Shown in pieces: positions 32,604-42,103 of a DNA stretch of 64,000 nt. The stretch's first letter is position 1; every line of letters starts with the position of its first letter. This stretch comes from Pseudomonas pohangensis (GTDB taxonomy: Bacteria; Pseudomonadota; Gammaproteobacteria; Pseudomonadales; Pseudomonadaceae), in assembly GCF_900105995.1 (NCBI RefSeq), contig NZ_LT629785.1:3596001-3660000 (forward strand). Reading direction: 5' to 3'. The position numbers and the translations under genes are program-made. A model generated the notes under the pieces. It saw only the letters and a list, made by a program, of their open reading frames with translations. It ran no database searches and was not told the DNA's origin.

Positions 32604-33223
32604 AAGTGTGGCTGCGCGTTGCCTTGCGCCAGCACCCATTGCAGCAACTGCGCGGCCAGCTGGTCGCTGGCCTGGCCAAAGGCGCTGACCACGGCAGGTA
32701 CTGCAGTGCCCTGCACCGGCTGGATAACCTCGAAGTGCCGGCTGGCGAGTATCTGCTGCCGGTTGTCGACCAGTTGTGCCTGCAGGCGGATCACCACGCT
32801 GACACTGCCATTGCGGTATTCGCTCTGGAAGGCTTGCAGCTCGCCACCCAGCTGCAGATCGGCCTGCAGGTTGGCATCATCGCTACTCAGGGCCGGTACC
32901 CTGCCATCGTTCTGGAAGGCTTTGAGCAGGTGATTGCGCACCAGGCGCGGCGCCGGATCGCTCCAGCTGCTGCCGGCATAGGTACTGAATTCATTGGGCT
33001 GCGGCACCACGGCGATGCGCGTGCTGTTCAGTGCCTGACTGGCTTGCGGTGTATTCAGGCGCAATGACCAGCTGACGGCGCCGGCCTGGCTGGCGGCCGT
33101 GGTCTGGCCGGGCAGCAGGTAGATCTGCACCGGCTCGCTCCTGGGCAGGATCGAGCAGGCTGCCAGCAGGCTGAAGCTGCCGATGGCAAGCAGCTGGCGT
33201 ACACCCCGGTGAAAAGCACTCAT
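32600..33223 (-). CDS. ABC-type transport auxiliary lipoprotein (PqiC/COG3218-like)
   Basis: A 207-residue lipoprotein with lipobox LLAAC. The mature part has the pattern of the ABC-transport auxiliary component family: YLLPGQ near the start, IAVVPQPNEFSTYAGSSWSDPAPRLVRNHLLKAF, and repeated strands to FEVIQPVQGT. In Mla/Pqi systems it sits on the outer membrane and receives lipid or the MCE tube. Its start overlaps the stop of the upstream MCE gene (ATGA). Its TAG stop lies inside a REP element, so the last residues may have been set by REP insertion. Confidence 0.86.
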   Translation of the reverse strand: MSAFHRGVRQLLAIGSFSLLAACSILPRSEPVQIYLLPGQTTAASQAGAVSWSLRLNTPQASQALNSTRIAVVPQPNEFSTYAGSSWSDPAPRLVRNHLLKAFQNDGRVPALSSDDANLQADLQLGGELQAFQSEYRNGSVSVVIRLQAQLVDNRQQILASRHFEVIQPVQGTAVPAVVSAFGQASDQLAAQLLQWVLAQGNAQPHL

Positions 33224-34158
33224 GGCTGGAACTCCTTGGCTTGTTCGCGACCGAGCAGATAGCCGGCCGGATTGTCCTCGACGCGCTGACTGATGTTGCG
33301 CAGGTTGCTCAGGGTTTCGCGCAGCTCCTGCAGCGCCGGCTGCAGATTGCCCAGGCTTTGCATGCCCTGATTCAGCGAGCCCTGATTCTGTTGCAGGAGG
33401 TTTTCCACACTGGCACTGCTGCGCTGCAGGGAGGCCATGGTTTGCTGCAGATCGCTGAGCGCGGCGGCACCTTGATCGTCCAGCAGGCGGTTGCTGGTGG
33501 CCAGCAGCCGGGTGGCTTGCTCAAGGCTTTTGTTGGCCTGGTTGGCCAGCGTCGAAAATTCGCCGAAGAGCTTTTTGAAATCGTCACGCTGGGCGGCAAT
33601 TGCTCCGGTGGTCTGTTCCAGATTGGCCAGGGTTTTGCCGAGATTCTCCGAGTTCTGTGCCGAGAACAGCTTGTTGGCGTTGCCCAGCAGTTCACTGATC
33701 TTGCTGAACAGGTCGGTACCATCCGCCAGCAGGCGACTGATGGAGGAAGGTTGGGCAAAAATTTGCGGCAGCTTGCCGGAGCGGGAAGTCAGCGGCGGAC
33801 TGTTGCCCGGCCCGCTGCTGAGCTGGATAAACGAAGTGCCGGTAACACCGGCCAGCGACAGTTTGGCCGTGGTGTTCTCCCGTACCGGCGTACTGGCGCC
33901 CACGCGAATGGTCGCCAGTACCTTGTTCGGGTCGGTCTCATCCAGCCGCAGTTGCACCACTTCGCCGACCTTGATGCCGTTGAACTGTACCGGACTGCCA
34001 GTCGACAGGCCGGTGACGGCCTCCTCGAAGACCACCTCGTAGCGGGCATAGCTGCTGTCCAGGCTGGACTTGCCCAGCCACAGGGCAAACAGCATGGCGC
34101 CACCCGCCGCGAGCAGGGTAAACAGGCCGATGATGACGTGATGTGCGCGGGTTTCCAT
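33220..34158 (-). CDS. MlaD-family (single MCE domain) substrate-binding protein
   Basis: A 312-residue protein with one N-terminal membrane helix (VIIGLFTLLAAGGAMLFALW), one MCE domain (about residues 38-115, GLSTGSPVQFNGIKVGEV) and a long helical coiled-coil tail (about 160-300). This is the layout of MCE proteins of ABC lipid systems in bacteria with an auxiliary lipoprotein. It lies between the ATPase and the lipoprotein, with a 4-bp overlap on the lipoprotein side. Confidence 0.9.
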   Translation of the reverse strand: METRAHHVIIGLFTLLAAGGAMLFALWLGKSSLDSSYARYEVVFEEAVTGLSTGSPVQFNGIKVGEVVQLRLDETDPNKVLATIRVGASTPVRENTTAKLSLAGVTGTSFIQLSSGPGNSPPLTSRSGKLPQIFAQPSSISRLLADGTDLFSKISELLGNANKLFSAQNSENLGKTLANLEQTTGAIAAQRDDFKKLFGEFSTLANQANKSLEQATRLLATSNRLLDDQGAAALSDLQQTMASLQRSSASVENLLQQNQGSLNQGMQSLGNLQPALQELRETLSNLRNISQRVEDNPAGYLLGREQAKEFQP

Positions 34159-34159
34159 G

Positions 34160-34960
34160 TTACTCGGGCTCCTGCAGCCGTTCGGCTGCCTGTTCGGCGG
34201 CGCGTCCGCGCGGGCCGTGGAAATATTCCTGGATCCAGGGGTCGTCGGTCGCGGCGACGCGCTGCAGCGTGTCGGCGACCAGCACGCGTTTCTGCGACAA
34301 CACGGCGACCCGGTCGGTGATGGTGTACAGCGTATCCAGATCATGGGTGACCAGAAACACGCTCAGACCCAGCGCATCGCGCAGGGTCAGCAGCAGCTGG
34401 TCAAAGGCGGCGGCGCCGATCGGATCGAGGCCGGCGGTGGGCTCATCGAGAAACAGGATGTCCGGGTCGAGAGCCAGGGCGCGCGCCAGGGCGGCACGCT
34501 TGATCATGCCGCCGGACAGCTCGGACGGATACTTGGCGCCGGCATTGGCCGGCAGTCCGGCCAGCAGCAACTTGAGCTGTGCCAGCTGTTCGGCCTGGGG
34601 GCGCTTCAGCCCGGCGTTTTCGATCAGCGGCAGGGCGATGTTTTCCGTCACCGTCAGCGAAGAAAACAGTGCGCCCTGCTGAAACAGCACGCCGAAACGC
34701 CGTTCGACCTTGGCCCGCTGTGCCGGCCCCAGGTCTTGCAGGTTTTCACCGAACACCCGGACTGAACCGGCACTCGGCTGGCGCAGGCCGACAATGCTGC
34801 GCAGCAGCACCGACTTGCCGGTACCCGAGCCGCCGACCACGCCGATAATTTCGCCACGGCGGATATCCAGATCGAGGTTCTCGTGCACCGACTGCCGGCC
34901 AAAGCGGTTGCACAGGCCGCGCACCTCGACCACCACTTCGCTGGTAGTTGGCGCGCTCAC
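34160..34960 (-). CDS. MlaF-like ABC transporter ATP-binding protein
   Basis: A 266-residue ATPase with Walker A GGSGTGKS, signature LSGGMIKRAALARAL, Walker B ILFLDEPTAGLDP and switch THDLD. The GGSGTGKS and LSGGM forms are typical of MlaF-type lipid transporters. It powers the MCE-associated complex on the cytoplasmic side. It overlaps the permease gene by 4 bp and ends 1 bp before the MCE gene, so the four genes form one operon. Confidence 0.92.
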   Translation of the reverse strand: MSAPTTSEVVVEVRGLCNRFGRQSVHENLDLDIRRGEIIGVVGGSGTGKSVLLRSIVGLRQPSAGSVRVFGENLQDLGPAQRAKVERRFGVLFQQGALFSSLTVTENIALPLIENAGLKRPQAEQLAQLKLLLAGLPANAGAKYPSELSGGMIKRAALARALALDPDILFLDEPTAGLDPIGAAAFDQLLLTLRDALGLSVFLVTHDLDTLYTITDRVAVLSQKRVLVADTLQRVAATDDPWIQEYFHGPRGRAAEQAAERLQEPE

Positions 34961-36087
34961 CAGTGCATCTCCATGAAAAACAGCGCAAACAGGGCGTCGA
35001 GCACGATCACCACGAAAATCGATTGGACCACGCTGGAGGTGGTGTGTTCACCGACCGAAGCGGCGCTGCCGCTGACCCGGAAGCCTTCCAGACAGCCAAT
35101 GGCGGCGATCAGGAAGGCATACACCGGCGCCTTGCCGATACCGACCCAGAAGTGCCGCGCCGGAATGTCGTGCAGGATCGAGAGGAACAGCGTCGGCGAA
35201 ATATCCAGCGCCAGCAGGCACACCACCGCGCCACCGAAAATGCCGCAGAGCATGGCGATAAAGGTCAGCAGCGGCAGCGTCACCAGCAGCGCCAGCACCC
35301 GCGGCAACACCAGCAGTTCGACCGGATTCAGGCCGAGGGTGCGGATTGCGTCGATCTCTTCGTTGACCTTCATCGAGCCGATCTGCGCGGTAAAGGCGCT
35401 GGCAGTGCGTCCGGCGAGCAGGATGGCGGTCAGCAGCACGCCGAATTCGCGCAGGAAGGCCAGCGCCACCAGCGCCACGGTATAGATGCTGGCGCCGAAG
35501 CGCTCCAGCACAGTGGCGCCGAGGAAGGCCACCACGCAGCCGACCAGAAAGGTCAGCAAAGCCACGATCGGCAGGGCATTCAGGCCGGTGTTCTGCATTT
35601 GCGCCACCAGCGAGGTGACGCGCCAGCGCCGGGGGTGCAACAGGCTGCGTACCAGCGTATCGAGAATCAGCCCGACAAAGGCCAGCAGCTCCAGCACCTC
35701 GCCGCCGAAGCGCTGGGTGCCGGCGCCCAGTTCGGCGAGCATTTCCACCGGCGTTTGCCGTGGTTTGGTCGCTAGCGCCGGTTGATCCTGCTCTAGGGCA
35801 CTGACCACCGTTTCCAGCAGTGCCAGACGTGCCGCCGGCAGACTGTCCGGCTGGTTGATCAGGTCGCGCGCGCGCGGGCAGCCGAGCAGCCGCACCAGCA
35901 GGTTGGCGCCGGCAGTATCCAGCGCCTGCAACTGGCTCAGATCGAGCGTCTGGGCGTTGCTGACGGGTAGCGCAATGGCCGCCAGCTGTTGTTCCAGCTG
36001 CGCATAGTGAGGCAGCGTCCAGTCACCGCTGATACGCAGGTGGTTGGCGTCGAAATGCAGCAAAGGGGGTTGGGCTGGTGTGTGCAT
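34957..36087 (-). CDS. MlaE-like permease with N-terminal STAS domain
   Basis: A 376-residue protein. The first 100 residues form an MlaB-like STAS domain (LRISGDWTLPHYAQLEQQL, LDLSQLQALDTAGANLL). The rest is an MlaE permease with about five helices and the conserved EIDAIRTLGLNPVELLVLPR element. The fusion merges the MlaB and MlaE roles. It is the first gene of the permease-ATPase-MCE-lipoprotein operon. Confidence 0.92.
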   Translation of the reverse strand: MHTPAQPPLLHFDANHLRISGDWTLPHYAQLEQQLAAIALPVSNAQTLDLSQLQALDTAGANLLVRLLGCPRARDLINQPDSLPAARLALLETVVSALEQDQPALATKPRQTPVEMLAELGAGTQRFGGEVLELLAFVGLILDTLVRSLLHPRRWRVTSLVAQMQNTGLNALPIVALLTFLVGCVVAFLGATVLERFGASIYTVALVALAFLREFGVLLTAILLAGRTASAFTAQIGSMKVNEEIDAIRTLGLNPVELLVLPRVLALLVTLPLLTFIAMLCGIFGGAVVCLLALDISPTLFLSILHDIPARHFWVGIGKAPVYAFLIAAIGCLEGFRVSGSAASVGEHTTSSVVQSIFVVIVLDALFALFFMEMHW

Positions 36088-36181
36088 AGCGTGAAGGTTA
36101 GCCGAGATTGGACCTCGGCAAAACCTTATCGCGCGCCTGCCGTGCTGTCATGCTCGACGTTCCGGCAGGCGCACCAGTGCC

Positions 36182-38446
36182 TCAGAAGGACACATTTACC
36201 CCGGTGTAGAACGAGCGGCCCATGCCCGGTACGCCGATACCCCAGGGGATGCTGTTGATGCCCATGGTGGTGCCTTGCGCGGTGTAGGTGCCACCGGTAG
36301 GCAGGTAATAGAACTTGTCACTGAGGTTTTCTACGCCGACGTCCAGCCGCACCTGCTCCCAGCTGTGGCTGAGGCGCAGGTTGTACAGCGTGTAGCCGGC
36401 GGTCTGCACCTCGTTGCGCACATCCGATACCTGGTCCTTGGAGGTCACGGCAACCACCTCGAAGGCGCTGCTCCAGCCACCGCTGTACTGGGTGAGCGCC
36501 AGCTTGCCGTTGAGCGGCATGATGTTGTACAGCTCGTCATCGGTGTCGCGGTTCTTGCCGTTGGTGTAGTTCACCAGCCCTTCCACACCCCAGTTGCCCA
36601 GCGCGTTGCTGGCCAGCGGCAGCTTGCCGGAAACATCCACACCATACAGGCGTGCCGACTGGTTGCTGTATTGCAGGACATTGAACTGGTCATCGACAAA
36701 GCTGGTGCCGGGCGCAGGGATTGCATCGATATAGTCATTGACCCGGGTGTAGAAAGGCGTGACCTTGAGTTCGCTGCGGCGGTCGCTGCTGTGCCAGTCA
36801 AGGGTGGTGGAGAAGGTGTTGGCGGTTTCCGGATCAAGGTTGATGTCACCGACATAGCCGTTACCGTCGCCGGCGAAGTTGTTCATGATCGAAGCCATGG
36901 TCCAGCTTGACCAGGTGTAGCGCTCGTACAGATTGGGTGAGCGCACCTTGCGCGCATAACCGAATTCCACGTCCAGATTGCTGTCGACGCTGTAGGCCGC
37001 CAGTGCGGTGGCGTCCCAGTTGTTGTCAGTCTGGCTGCGGTCGCTGGCATTGAAGGCAGCAGCCTGGGCATTGGTCGGATTCATCATCCCGGTGCTGCTA
37101 TAGCCCTGTACGTCGCCGGCATCCATATGTACCGCTTCATAGCGCACGCCGAGCAGCGTCAGCCAGTCCGGGGTGACCTGCGACTCCCATTCGGAAAACA
37201 GCGCGGTGCGGTCACGCTGACCGTCGTTGATATTTTCGAAGGTGTCGGGCCACATCATCATGCCGCCCGATGGCTTCCAGTAATCATCCAGACGGTAATG
37301 CTGGTATTCGCTACCGATGCGCAGCACATCCAGCGCTGACAGATCGATGCTGGCCTTGAGCGTGGCACCGCTGGTCTTGCCTTCGCTGGACATCGGCATG
37401 CCCGCCGCACAGTTGATGGAAACCGTGCAGGGCTGACCATTGCCTCCCGGCGCGGTGGATGCCATGCCGTACCAGAAGCGCTTGTCCGGGCCGAAGTCCA
37501 TCTGGTGGTCGACTTTCTCGTGGTAGGCGCCGGCCTCCAGCTCGCCCCAGTCGAACTGGCTCAGGTAGCGCAGATTGACGCGGTTCTGGGTGTTGTCGGT
37601 GAGATCCATGCGCTGGTTGGCGAACAGCTCCTGCGGCACTTTCTGGTAGGCATACTTCAGGTCGAGCAGGTCATCGCCGAGCTTGATTGCCATGCCGAGG
37701 TTCTGGCTGCGGTTCTCGTAGGCAGTGGAGGCCACCTCATCCAGCGGCGAGCTGTTGCCGACCTGGCCGGTGACGGTGCTGTCCTTGAAATCACTGCCGG
37801 CCATGTAGTTGTCAGCCTTGCTGTAGCTGGTGTTGTAGTTGAGGTTGAAGGCTTCCTCGGCATGGGTGGCGGAGAAATTGCCGCCGCGCGCGTTGTTGTT
37901 GCTGCGATAGAAACCGCCGATTTCACCCTTGTTGATGCTCTCCGCGCCTAACGCGGCAAACTCGGGCGGGATGCTTTCGGCAATGATGGTGCCGCCAATG
38001 CTGTCGCCGCCGACACTGACCGGGGTGATGCCGGCAAACACCGTCAGGCTGCCGACATTGCTCGGGTCGATGTAGGACAGCGCCGGGTTCATGTGATTCG
38101 GGCAGGAGGCAACCAGATCCATGCCATCGACCTTGATCCGCAGGCGGTCATCGGCCAGCCCGCGGATCGCCGGCAGGCTGGAAAAGCCGCCGGCGCCATT
38201 CAGGCTGACACCCGGCACATTGCGCAACAGGCTGGCGCTGTCGCTACTGGCCGGAGCGAGGTTTTCCAGTGTCTGCTGATCGACGCTGGTGCTGCCCGGC
38301 AGTTCCGCTTGCTGGCTGCGCGGAACCGCTGCTCCGGGTGCGCCATGGGTGATCAGCAGGGGTGGGGTGGTGTCGGCGGCCTGCACGACGGGCAGCCAGA
38401 GACACAACTGGCTGGCAGTCAGTAGGCGAATAAAATTCTTATACAT
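36182..38446 (-). CDS. oprC: TonB-dependent copper receptor (OprC/NosA family)
   Basis: A 754-residue outer-membrane receptor with a signal peptide (to about residue 23), a plug domain (ASLLRNVPGVSLNG, AIRGLADDRLRIKVDGM) and a beta-barrel ending in aromatic F (GVNVSF). Copper ligands known from OprC are matched: CxxxM as Cys115-Met119 in SCPNHMNP and HxM as His314-Met316 in VDHQMDF. It imports copper across the outer membrane with TonB energy. P. stutzeri NosA is the same family and supports nitrous-oxide reductase. A DUF2946 gene lies directly upstream. Confidence 0.9.
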   Translation of the reverse strand: MYKNFIRLLTASQLCLWLPVVQAADTTPPLLITHGAPGAAVPRSQQAELPGSTSVDQQTLENLAPASSDSASLLRNVPGVSLNGAGGFSSLPAIRGLADDRLRIKVDGMDLVASCPNHMNPALSYIDPSNVGSLTVFAGITPVSVGGDSIGGTIIAESIPPEFAALGAESINKGEIGGFYRSNNNARGGNFSATHAEEAFNLNYNTSYSKADNYMAGSDFKDSTVTGQVGNSSPLDEVASTAYENRSQNLGMAIKLGDDLLDLKYAYQKVPQELFANQRMDLTDNTQNRVNLRYLSQFDWGELEAGAYHEKVDHQMDFGPDKRFWYGMASTAPGGNGQPCTVSINCAAGMPMSSEGKTSGATLKASIDLSALDVLRIGSEYQHYRLDDYWKPSGGMMMWPDTFENINDGQRDRTALFSEWESQVTPDWLTLLGVRYEAVHMDAGDVQGYSSTGMMNPTNAQAAAFNASDRSQTDNNWDATALAAYSVDSNLDVEFGYARKVRSPNLYERYTWSSWTMASIMNNFAGDGNGYVGDINLDPETANTFSTTLDWHSSDRRSELKVTPFYTRVNDYIDAIPAPGTSFVDDQFNVLQYSNQSARLYGVDVSGKLPLASNALGNWGVEGLVNYTNGKNRDTDDELYNIMPLNGKLALTQYSGGWSSAFEVVAVTSKDQVSDVRNEVQTAGYTLYNLRLSHSWEQVRLDVGVENLSDKFYYLPTGGTYTAQGTTMGINSIPWGIGVPGMGRSFYTGVNVSF

Positions 38447-38563
38447 GTGTGGTTTCTCATGGTGTAACGGGTCACGGCAGCGCCGCTGCCACCCGCCCGA
38501 AAACCACCAGGCAGGCGTAGTCAGGCAAGCGCGCAGGGGCGCTGAACAGGGTATGACGGAGGG

Positions 38564-38932
38564 TTAAACCAGAGGTGGGGCGCGCGGATTGGCCGGCGGC
38601 CAGACGGTCGCGGTGAACAGTGCTGGCGTATCACCAGCCTCGCCCGGAGTGCCGGACGGCCAGGCGGGTAACTGCAAAGACCAGCCGGCAAAGGTGCCGG
38701 GCAGCAGATTATGCCCGTTACAGGCCGGGCACTCGAAAGACACCGTCGAACTGGGTGCGGCCGGCAAGTCTTTGCCGGCATTGCTGCCGCTGCCGCATTG
38801 CAGCTGGGCAATGCCGCTGAGTTGCAAGCCACTGCTTTGGCCGTGACCGAGCGCGCAGGCAAAGCTGCTGAACAGCATGCAGCTGTACAGCAGCAGGGCA
38901 ATCACGGCGCGGTTGGTACGGGCAAAATTCAT
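38564..38932 (-). CDS. DUF2946 protein linked to copper receptor
   Basis: A 122-residue exported protein with a signal-like N-terminus (VIALLLYSCMLFSSFACALGHG). A CPACNGH motif lies in the middle, the pattern of DUF2946 proteins, which often neighbour copper receptors. It precedes the oprC-like gene on the same strand with a 117-bp gap. A copper-related role is inferred from position and from the Cys/His content. Confidence 0.78.
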   Translation of the reverse strand: MNFARTNRAVIALLLYSCMLFSSFACALGHGQSSGLQLSGIAQLQCGSGSNAGKDLPAAPSSTVSFECPACNGHNLLPGTFAGWSLQLPAWPSGTPGEAGDTPALFTATVWPPANPRAPPLV

Positions 38933-38988
38933 CGACGCAGTCTAGCAGCGCAACACCGGGTGACAACTGGCACTTTTTGTCGCAGCGC

Positions 38989-40044
38989 TCAGGGCGTGAC
39001 GTTGAAGCGCAGCACGCCGATCACCTGGCCGCCGGCGGTGAGCACCTCGACCTGCCAGTCGCCGAGGGAGTCACTGGGGAAGTTCTGCTTGTAACTCCAG
39101 GCCCGGTAACCGCCATTGATGCCGCCCTGGATGTCCAGGGCTATGCGGTCGATGACCCGGCCGTTGTGCCGCCACACATGGTAGATGCGCTCTTTCAGGC
39201 CGCGCGGTGCGCTGATTGCGGTGAAGGCATAGAGTCCGCGCCGGCGCAGCTGGGCGTGGGTGAACTCTTCCAGTGAAGCACCGGGCGTGCGCAACTTGTT
39301 GTTCAGTTGCAGGCTGATCGCCATATCGGTCAGACGCAGCGTGGCTGGCGGTATCCAGGGCCGCGCCAGCCAGCCGCCACCGAGCAGCGTTGCACTCAGC
39401 AGCAGCACTGCCAGCCAGCGCCAGCGGCTTGCCAGCCGCAGGCTGGTGGCCAGGGTAGGAAAGGCCAGCAGTACGGTGACCAGCAGCGCCAGCTGGTAAC
39501 TCTGCGCGGTGGTCAGGTGCAGGATGATCGGCAGCGCCGTAAGCATCACGGCAAACAGTGTCAGGCTGTGAAAGGCCAGATACAGCCAGCGCAGCGACGC
39601 CAGCCAGTTGTAATACAGCGGGTCGACCACGGAAATCAGTGCAGCGCTGCCGAGCAGGCCGGTGAAGACCAGCTGGCCACTGTCCCAGGCAGTACTCATG
39701 GCGAAGAATGGCAGAACGAAAAACAGGCTCTGCTGGTGAATCATCTGCGTTACAAAGCGCACCAGCCAGACCGGCAACTCGATGCCAAACCAGCGCGCCA
39801 GGCGCTGGTTGAAGGCGCTTTCGAGCATCAGGAACAGCCAGGTGACCAGCATCAGGATGGCGATCAGTGCCGCCAGCCGGTCCTGGCGATCCACCAGGAT
39901 GAAGCTCGCCACCCCGGAGACAAATCCGTACAGCGCAATTACCCACGGATAACGCTGGGTCAGCGCAATCAGCTGCAGCAGGTGCTGTTTGAGAAAGCGT
40001 GCGGGGCGGCTGCTGGTGGCCAGGGAGTGAACTTTGCGCAACAT
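38989..40044 (-). CDS. DUF5924/DUF2914 membrane protein
   Basis: A 351-residue protein with about seven to eight N-terminal transmembrane helices (to about residue 245) and a C-terminal DUF2914 domain. That domain shows the pattern VWRHNGRVIDRIALDIQGG, AWSYKQNFP and GDWQVEVLTAGGQVIGVLRF. The ATG at 40044 is used. An in-frame ATG at 40152 would add 36 residues of low-complexity sequence and neither site has a strong RBS, so the start is uncertain. It is divergent from the symporter gene. Function unknown. Confidence 0.75.
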   Translation of the reverse strand: MLRKVHSLATSSRPARFLKQHLLQLIALTQRYPWVIALYGFVSGVASFILVDRQDRLAALIAILMLVTWLFLMLESAFNQRLARWFGIELPVWLVRFVTQMIHQQSLFFVLPFFAMSTAWDSGQLVFTGLLGSAALISVVDPLYYNWLASLRWLYLAFHSLTLFAVMLTALPIILHLTTAQSYQLALLVTVLLAFPTLATSLRLASRWRWLAVLLLSATLLGGGWLARPWIPPATLRLTDMAISLQLNNKLRTPGASLEEFTHAQLRRRGLYAFTAISAPRGLKERIYHVWRHNGRVIDRIALDIQGGINGGYRAWSYKQNFPSDSLGDWQVEVLTAGGQVIGVLRFNVTP

Positions 40045-40238
40045 GTGCAGTGGGCTGTCCGGTGGGGTTGGGCAGGATACTGGCCGGCCGCCGGAGTGAG
40101 AAGAGCGTTGCCGCGGACGGCGACTAACGGTGCCGCTGGCATGAATGGCCATGGCTGTTGTCCGCTACTGCCACTGTAGGTCTTGCTGATTATGTCTACG
40201 CTATGTCCAGTGGTGTTTTCCCCTTCGAGAGCAGACCT

Positions 40239-41147
40239 ATGAATTACGACGAAAGCCAGCAGGTCGTCCTCGGCCTGGTGCTTGCCGCGATGATGTTCGG
40301 CGTGGCGCTGGAGCTGAAGCTGGCGCATTTCCGCTTTGTCTTGCGCAAGCCGCTGCCGGTGATGATCGGCCTGATCTGTCAGTGCCTGCTGCTGCCCTGG
40401 CTGACGCTGCTGGTAACGCTGTTTCTTGACCTGCGGCCCGGGCTGGAACTGGGCATGATGCTGGTGGCCTGCTGTCCGGGCGGCAACATGTCGAACATCA
40501 TCACCCATCTGGCGCGTGGCAACACGGCACTGTCGGTCAGTGTGACCAGCGTCTCCAGTCTGCTGGCAATCATTACCCTGCCATTGAATTTCGCCCTGAT
40601 CTCCAGTCTCAACCCGGAAACCGCCGCCTTTCTGGCCGGCGAAATGGGTACGCTGGACGTGGATTCCGGCGGTATCGTCATGGGCCTGTTGCTGATGCTG
40701 GTGCTGCCACTGCTCTCCGGCATGCTGGTGGGCAACCTGTTCCCGCGCTTCACGCAACTGATTCTGCCGCTGTTCAAGCGCTTGTCGATGAGTGCCTTCG
40801 GCCTGTTTCTCGGTATTGCCATCTATACCAACTGGGACATGCTGGTGGCCAATGTCGGCCTGATCTTCCTGCTGGTGGTGGCGCAGAATGCTGCCGCCCT
40901 GCTGCTGGGCTGGAGCGCGGCGAGCCTGTTCGGCGTGGCTGACGGTGACCGGCGTGCGCTGACCATCGAGGTCGGCATGCAGAACTCCGGGCTGGCGCTG
41001 GGGCTGATTCTCACCCAGTTCGGCGCCGAGCCGGACATGGCGCTGATAGCCGCGCTGTGGGGCACCTGGCACATCGTTTCCGGCCTGTTGCTGGTATTAC
41101 TCTGGCGGCGTCACGCGCCCCATGTTCACAAGGAGCATTTGGCATGA
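40239..41147 (+). CDS. bile acid:sodium symporter family protein
   Basis: A 302-residue membrane protein of the BASS family with about nine to ten helices. The conserved CCPGGNMSNIITHLARGNTALS element, which lines the sodium and substrate site, is complete, and EVGMQNSGLALGL appears in the second half. Bacterial members carry bile acids, pyruvate, pantoate or other organic acids, so the substrate is open. The ATG at 40239 is chosen as the family-like start; the frame is open further upstream. Its stop overlaps the next start (ATGA). Confidence 0.86.
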   Translation: MNYDESQQVVLGLVLAAMMFGVALELKLAHFRFVLRKPLPVMIGLICQCLLLPWLTLLVTLFLDLRPGLELGMMLVACCPGGNMSNIITHLARGNTALSVSVTSVSSLLAIITLPLNFALISSLNPETAAFLAGEMGTLDVDSGGIVMGLLLMLVLPLLSGMLVGNLFPRFTQLILPLFKRLSMSAFGLFLGIAIYTNWDMLVANVGLIFLLVVAQNAAALLLGWSAASLFGVADGDRRALTIEVGMQNSGLALGLILTQFGAEPDMALIAALWGTWHIVSGLLLVLLWRRHAPHVHKEHLA

Positions 41148-42103
41148 AGGTTCTCATTACCGGCGCCGCCGGTTTCATTGGCAGTCAGCTGCTTGAAGCA
41201 CTGGCAGTACAGCATCCGGAATGGTCGCTGGTCGCCAGCGATGTGCGTGCGCTGAATCCGAAGGCGTTGCGCCCGAATACCGAGGCCATGGTGCTGGATA
41301 TCAGCCAGCACCGCGCGGTGCTGGCTGCCGTGGCCACGCACAAGCCGGATGCCATCGTGCACCTGGCGTCGGTGGTCAATCCGCCGCCGGGCATGACCGA
41401 TGCCGTACTGCATGCCATCGACGTCGAAGGCACCCGCAGCATCCTCCAGGCAGCCGCGGAAAACGGCGTACGCCAGCTGATCGTCACCAGTTCCGGTGCG
41501 GCCTACGGCTACTACCCGGAAAACGCCGAATGGATTGATGAAAATGATCCGTTGCGCGGGCATGCCAAATTTGCCTACGCCAGGCACAAGCGCGAAGTGG
41601 AAGAAATGCTCGCCAGGGCGCGTGTCGAACATCCCGAGCTGCGCCAGTTGATCCTGCGTCCGGGCACCATCCTCGGCAAGCGGGTGAACAACCAGATCAC
41701 CGACATGTTCAAGAAAAAATCGGTGCTGGGGATCAAGGGCAGCGACAGCCGCTTCGTGTTCATCTGGGATCAGGACGTGGTCAGTATCATTACCAAGGGT
41801 CTGGAGAAAGGCTGCTCCGGCATCTATAACCTGGCCGGTGACGGCGCCCTCAGCCTGCGTGAGCTGGCCAGCATCCTGCAAAAACCTTATCGCCCGCTGT
41901 CACCCGGCCTGCTGCAGTTTGCCCTGCGCGTACTCAAGCCGCTGGGTCTGACCCAGTACGGCCCGGAGCAGCTGGATTTTCTGCGCTATCGTCCGGTACT
42001 GGCCAATCGCCGGTTGAAGGAAGAGTTCGGTTACACCCCGCGCTATACCAGCCGCGAGGCGTTCATGGCGTTTCTCGATGCACAAGGAGTCCCCCATGCG
42101 TAA
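41144..42103 (+). CDS. NAD-dependent epimerase/dehydratase (extended SDR)
   Basis: A 319-residue cytoplasmic SDR. The Rossmann motif is TGAAGFIGSQ at the N-terminus; the active-site Ser is in VTSSGAAYGYYP and the YxxxK pair in FAYARHKREVEE. It resembles nucleotide-sugar epimerases and 3-beta-hydroxysteroid dehydrogenases, and the substrate cannot be decided. It is translationally coupled to the symporter (ATGA), and its 3' end overlaps the next gene by 8 bp, which argues that the three serve one pathway. Confidence 0.87.
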   Translation: MKVLITGAAGFIGSQLLEALAVQHPEWSLVASDVRALNPKALRPNTEAMVLDISQHRAVLAAVATHKPDAIVHLASVVNPPPGMTDAVLHAIDVEGTRSILQAAAENGVRQLIVTSSGAAYGYYPENAEWIDENDPLRGHAKFAYARHKREVEEMLARARVEHPELRQLILRPGTILGKRVNNQITDMFKKKSVLGIKGSDSRFVFIWDQDVVSIITKGLEKGCSGIYNLAGDGALSLRELASILQKPYRPLSPGLLQFALRVLKPLGLTQYGPEQLDFLRYRPVLANRRLKEEFGYTPRYTSREAFMAFLDAQGVPHA

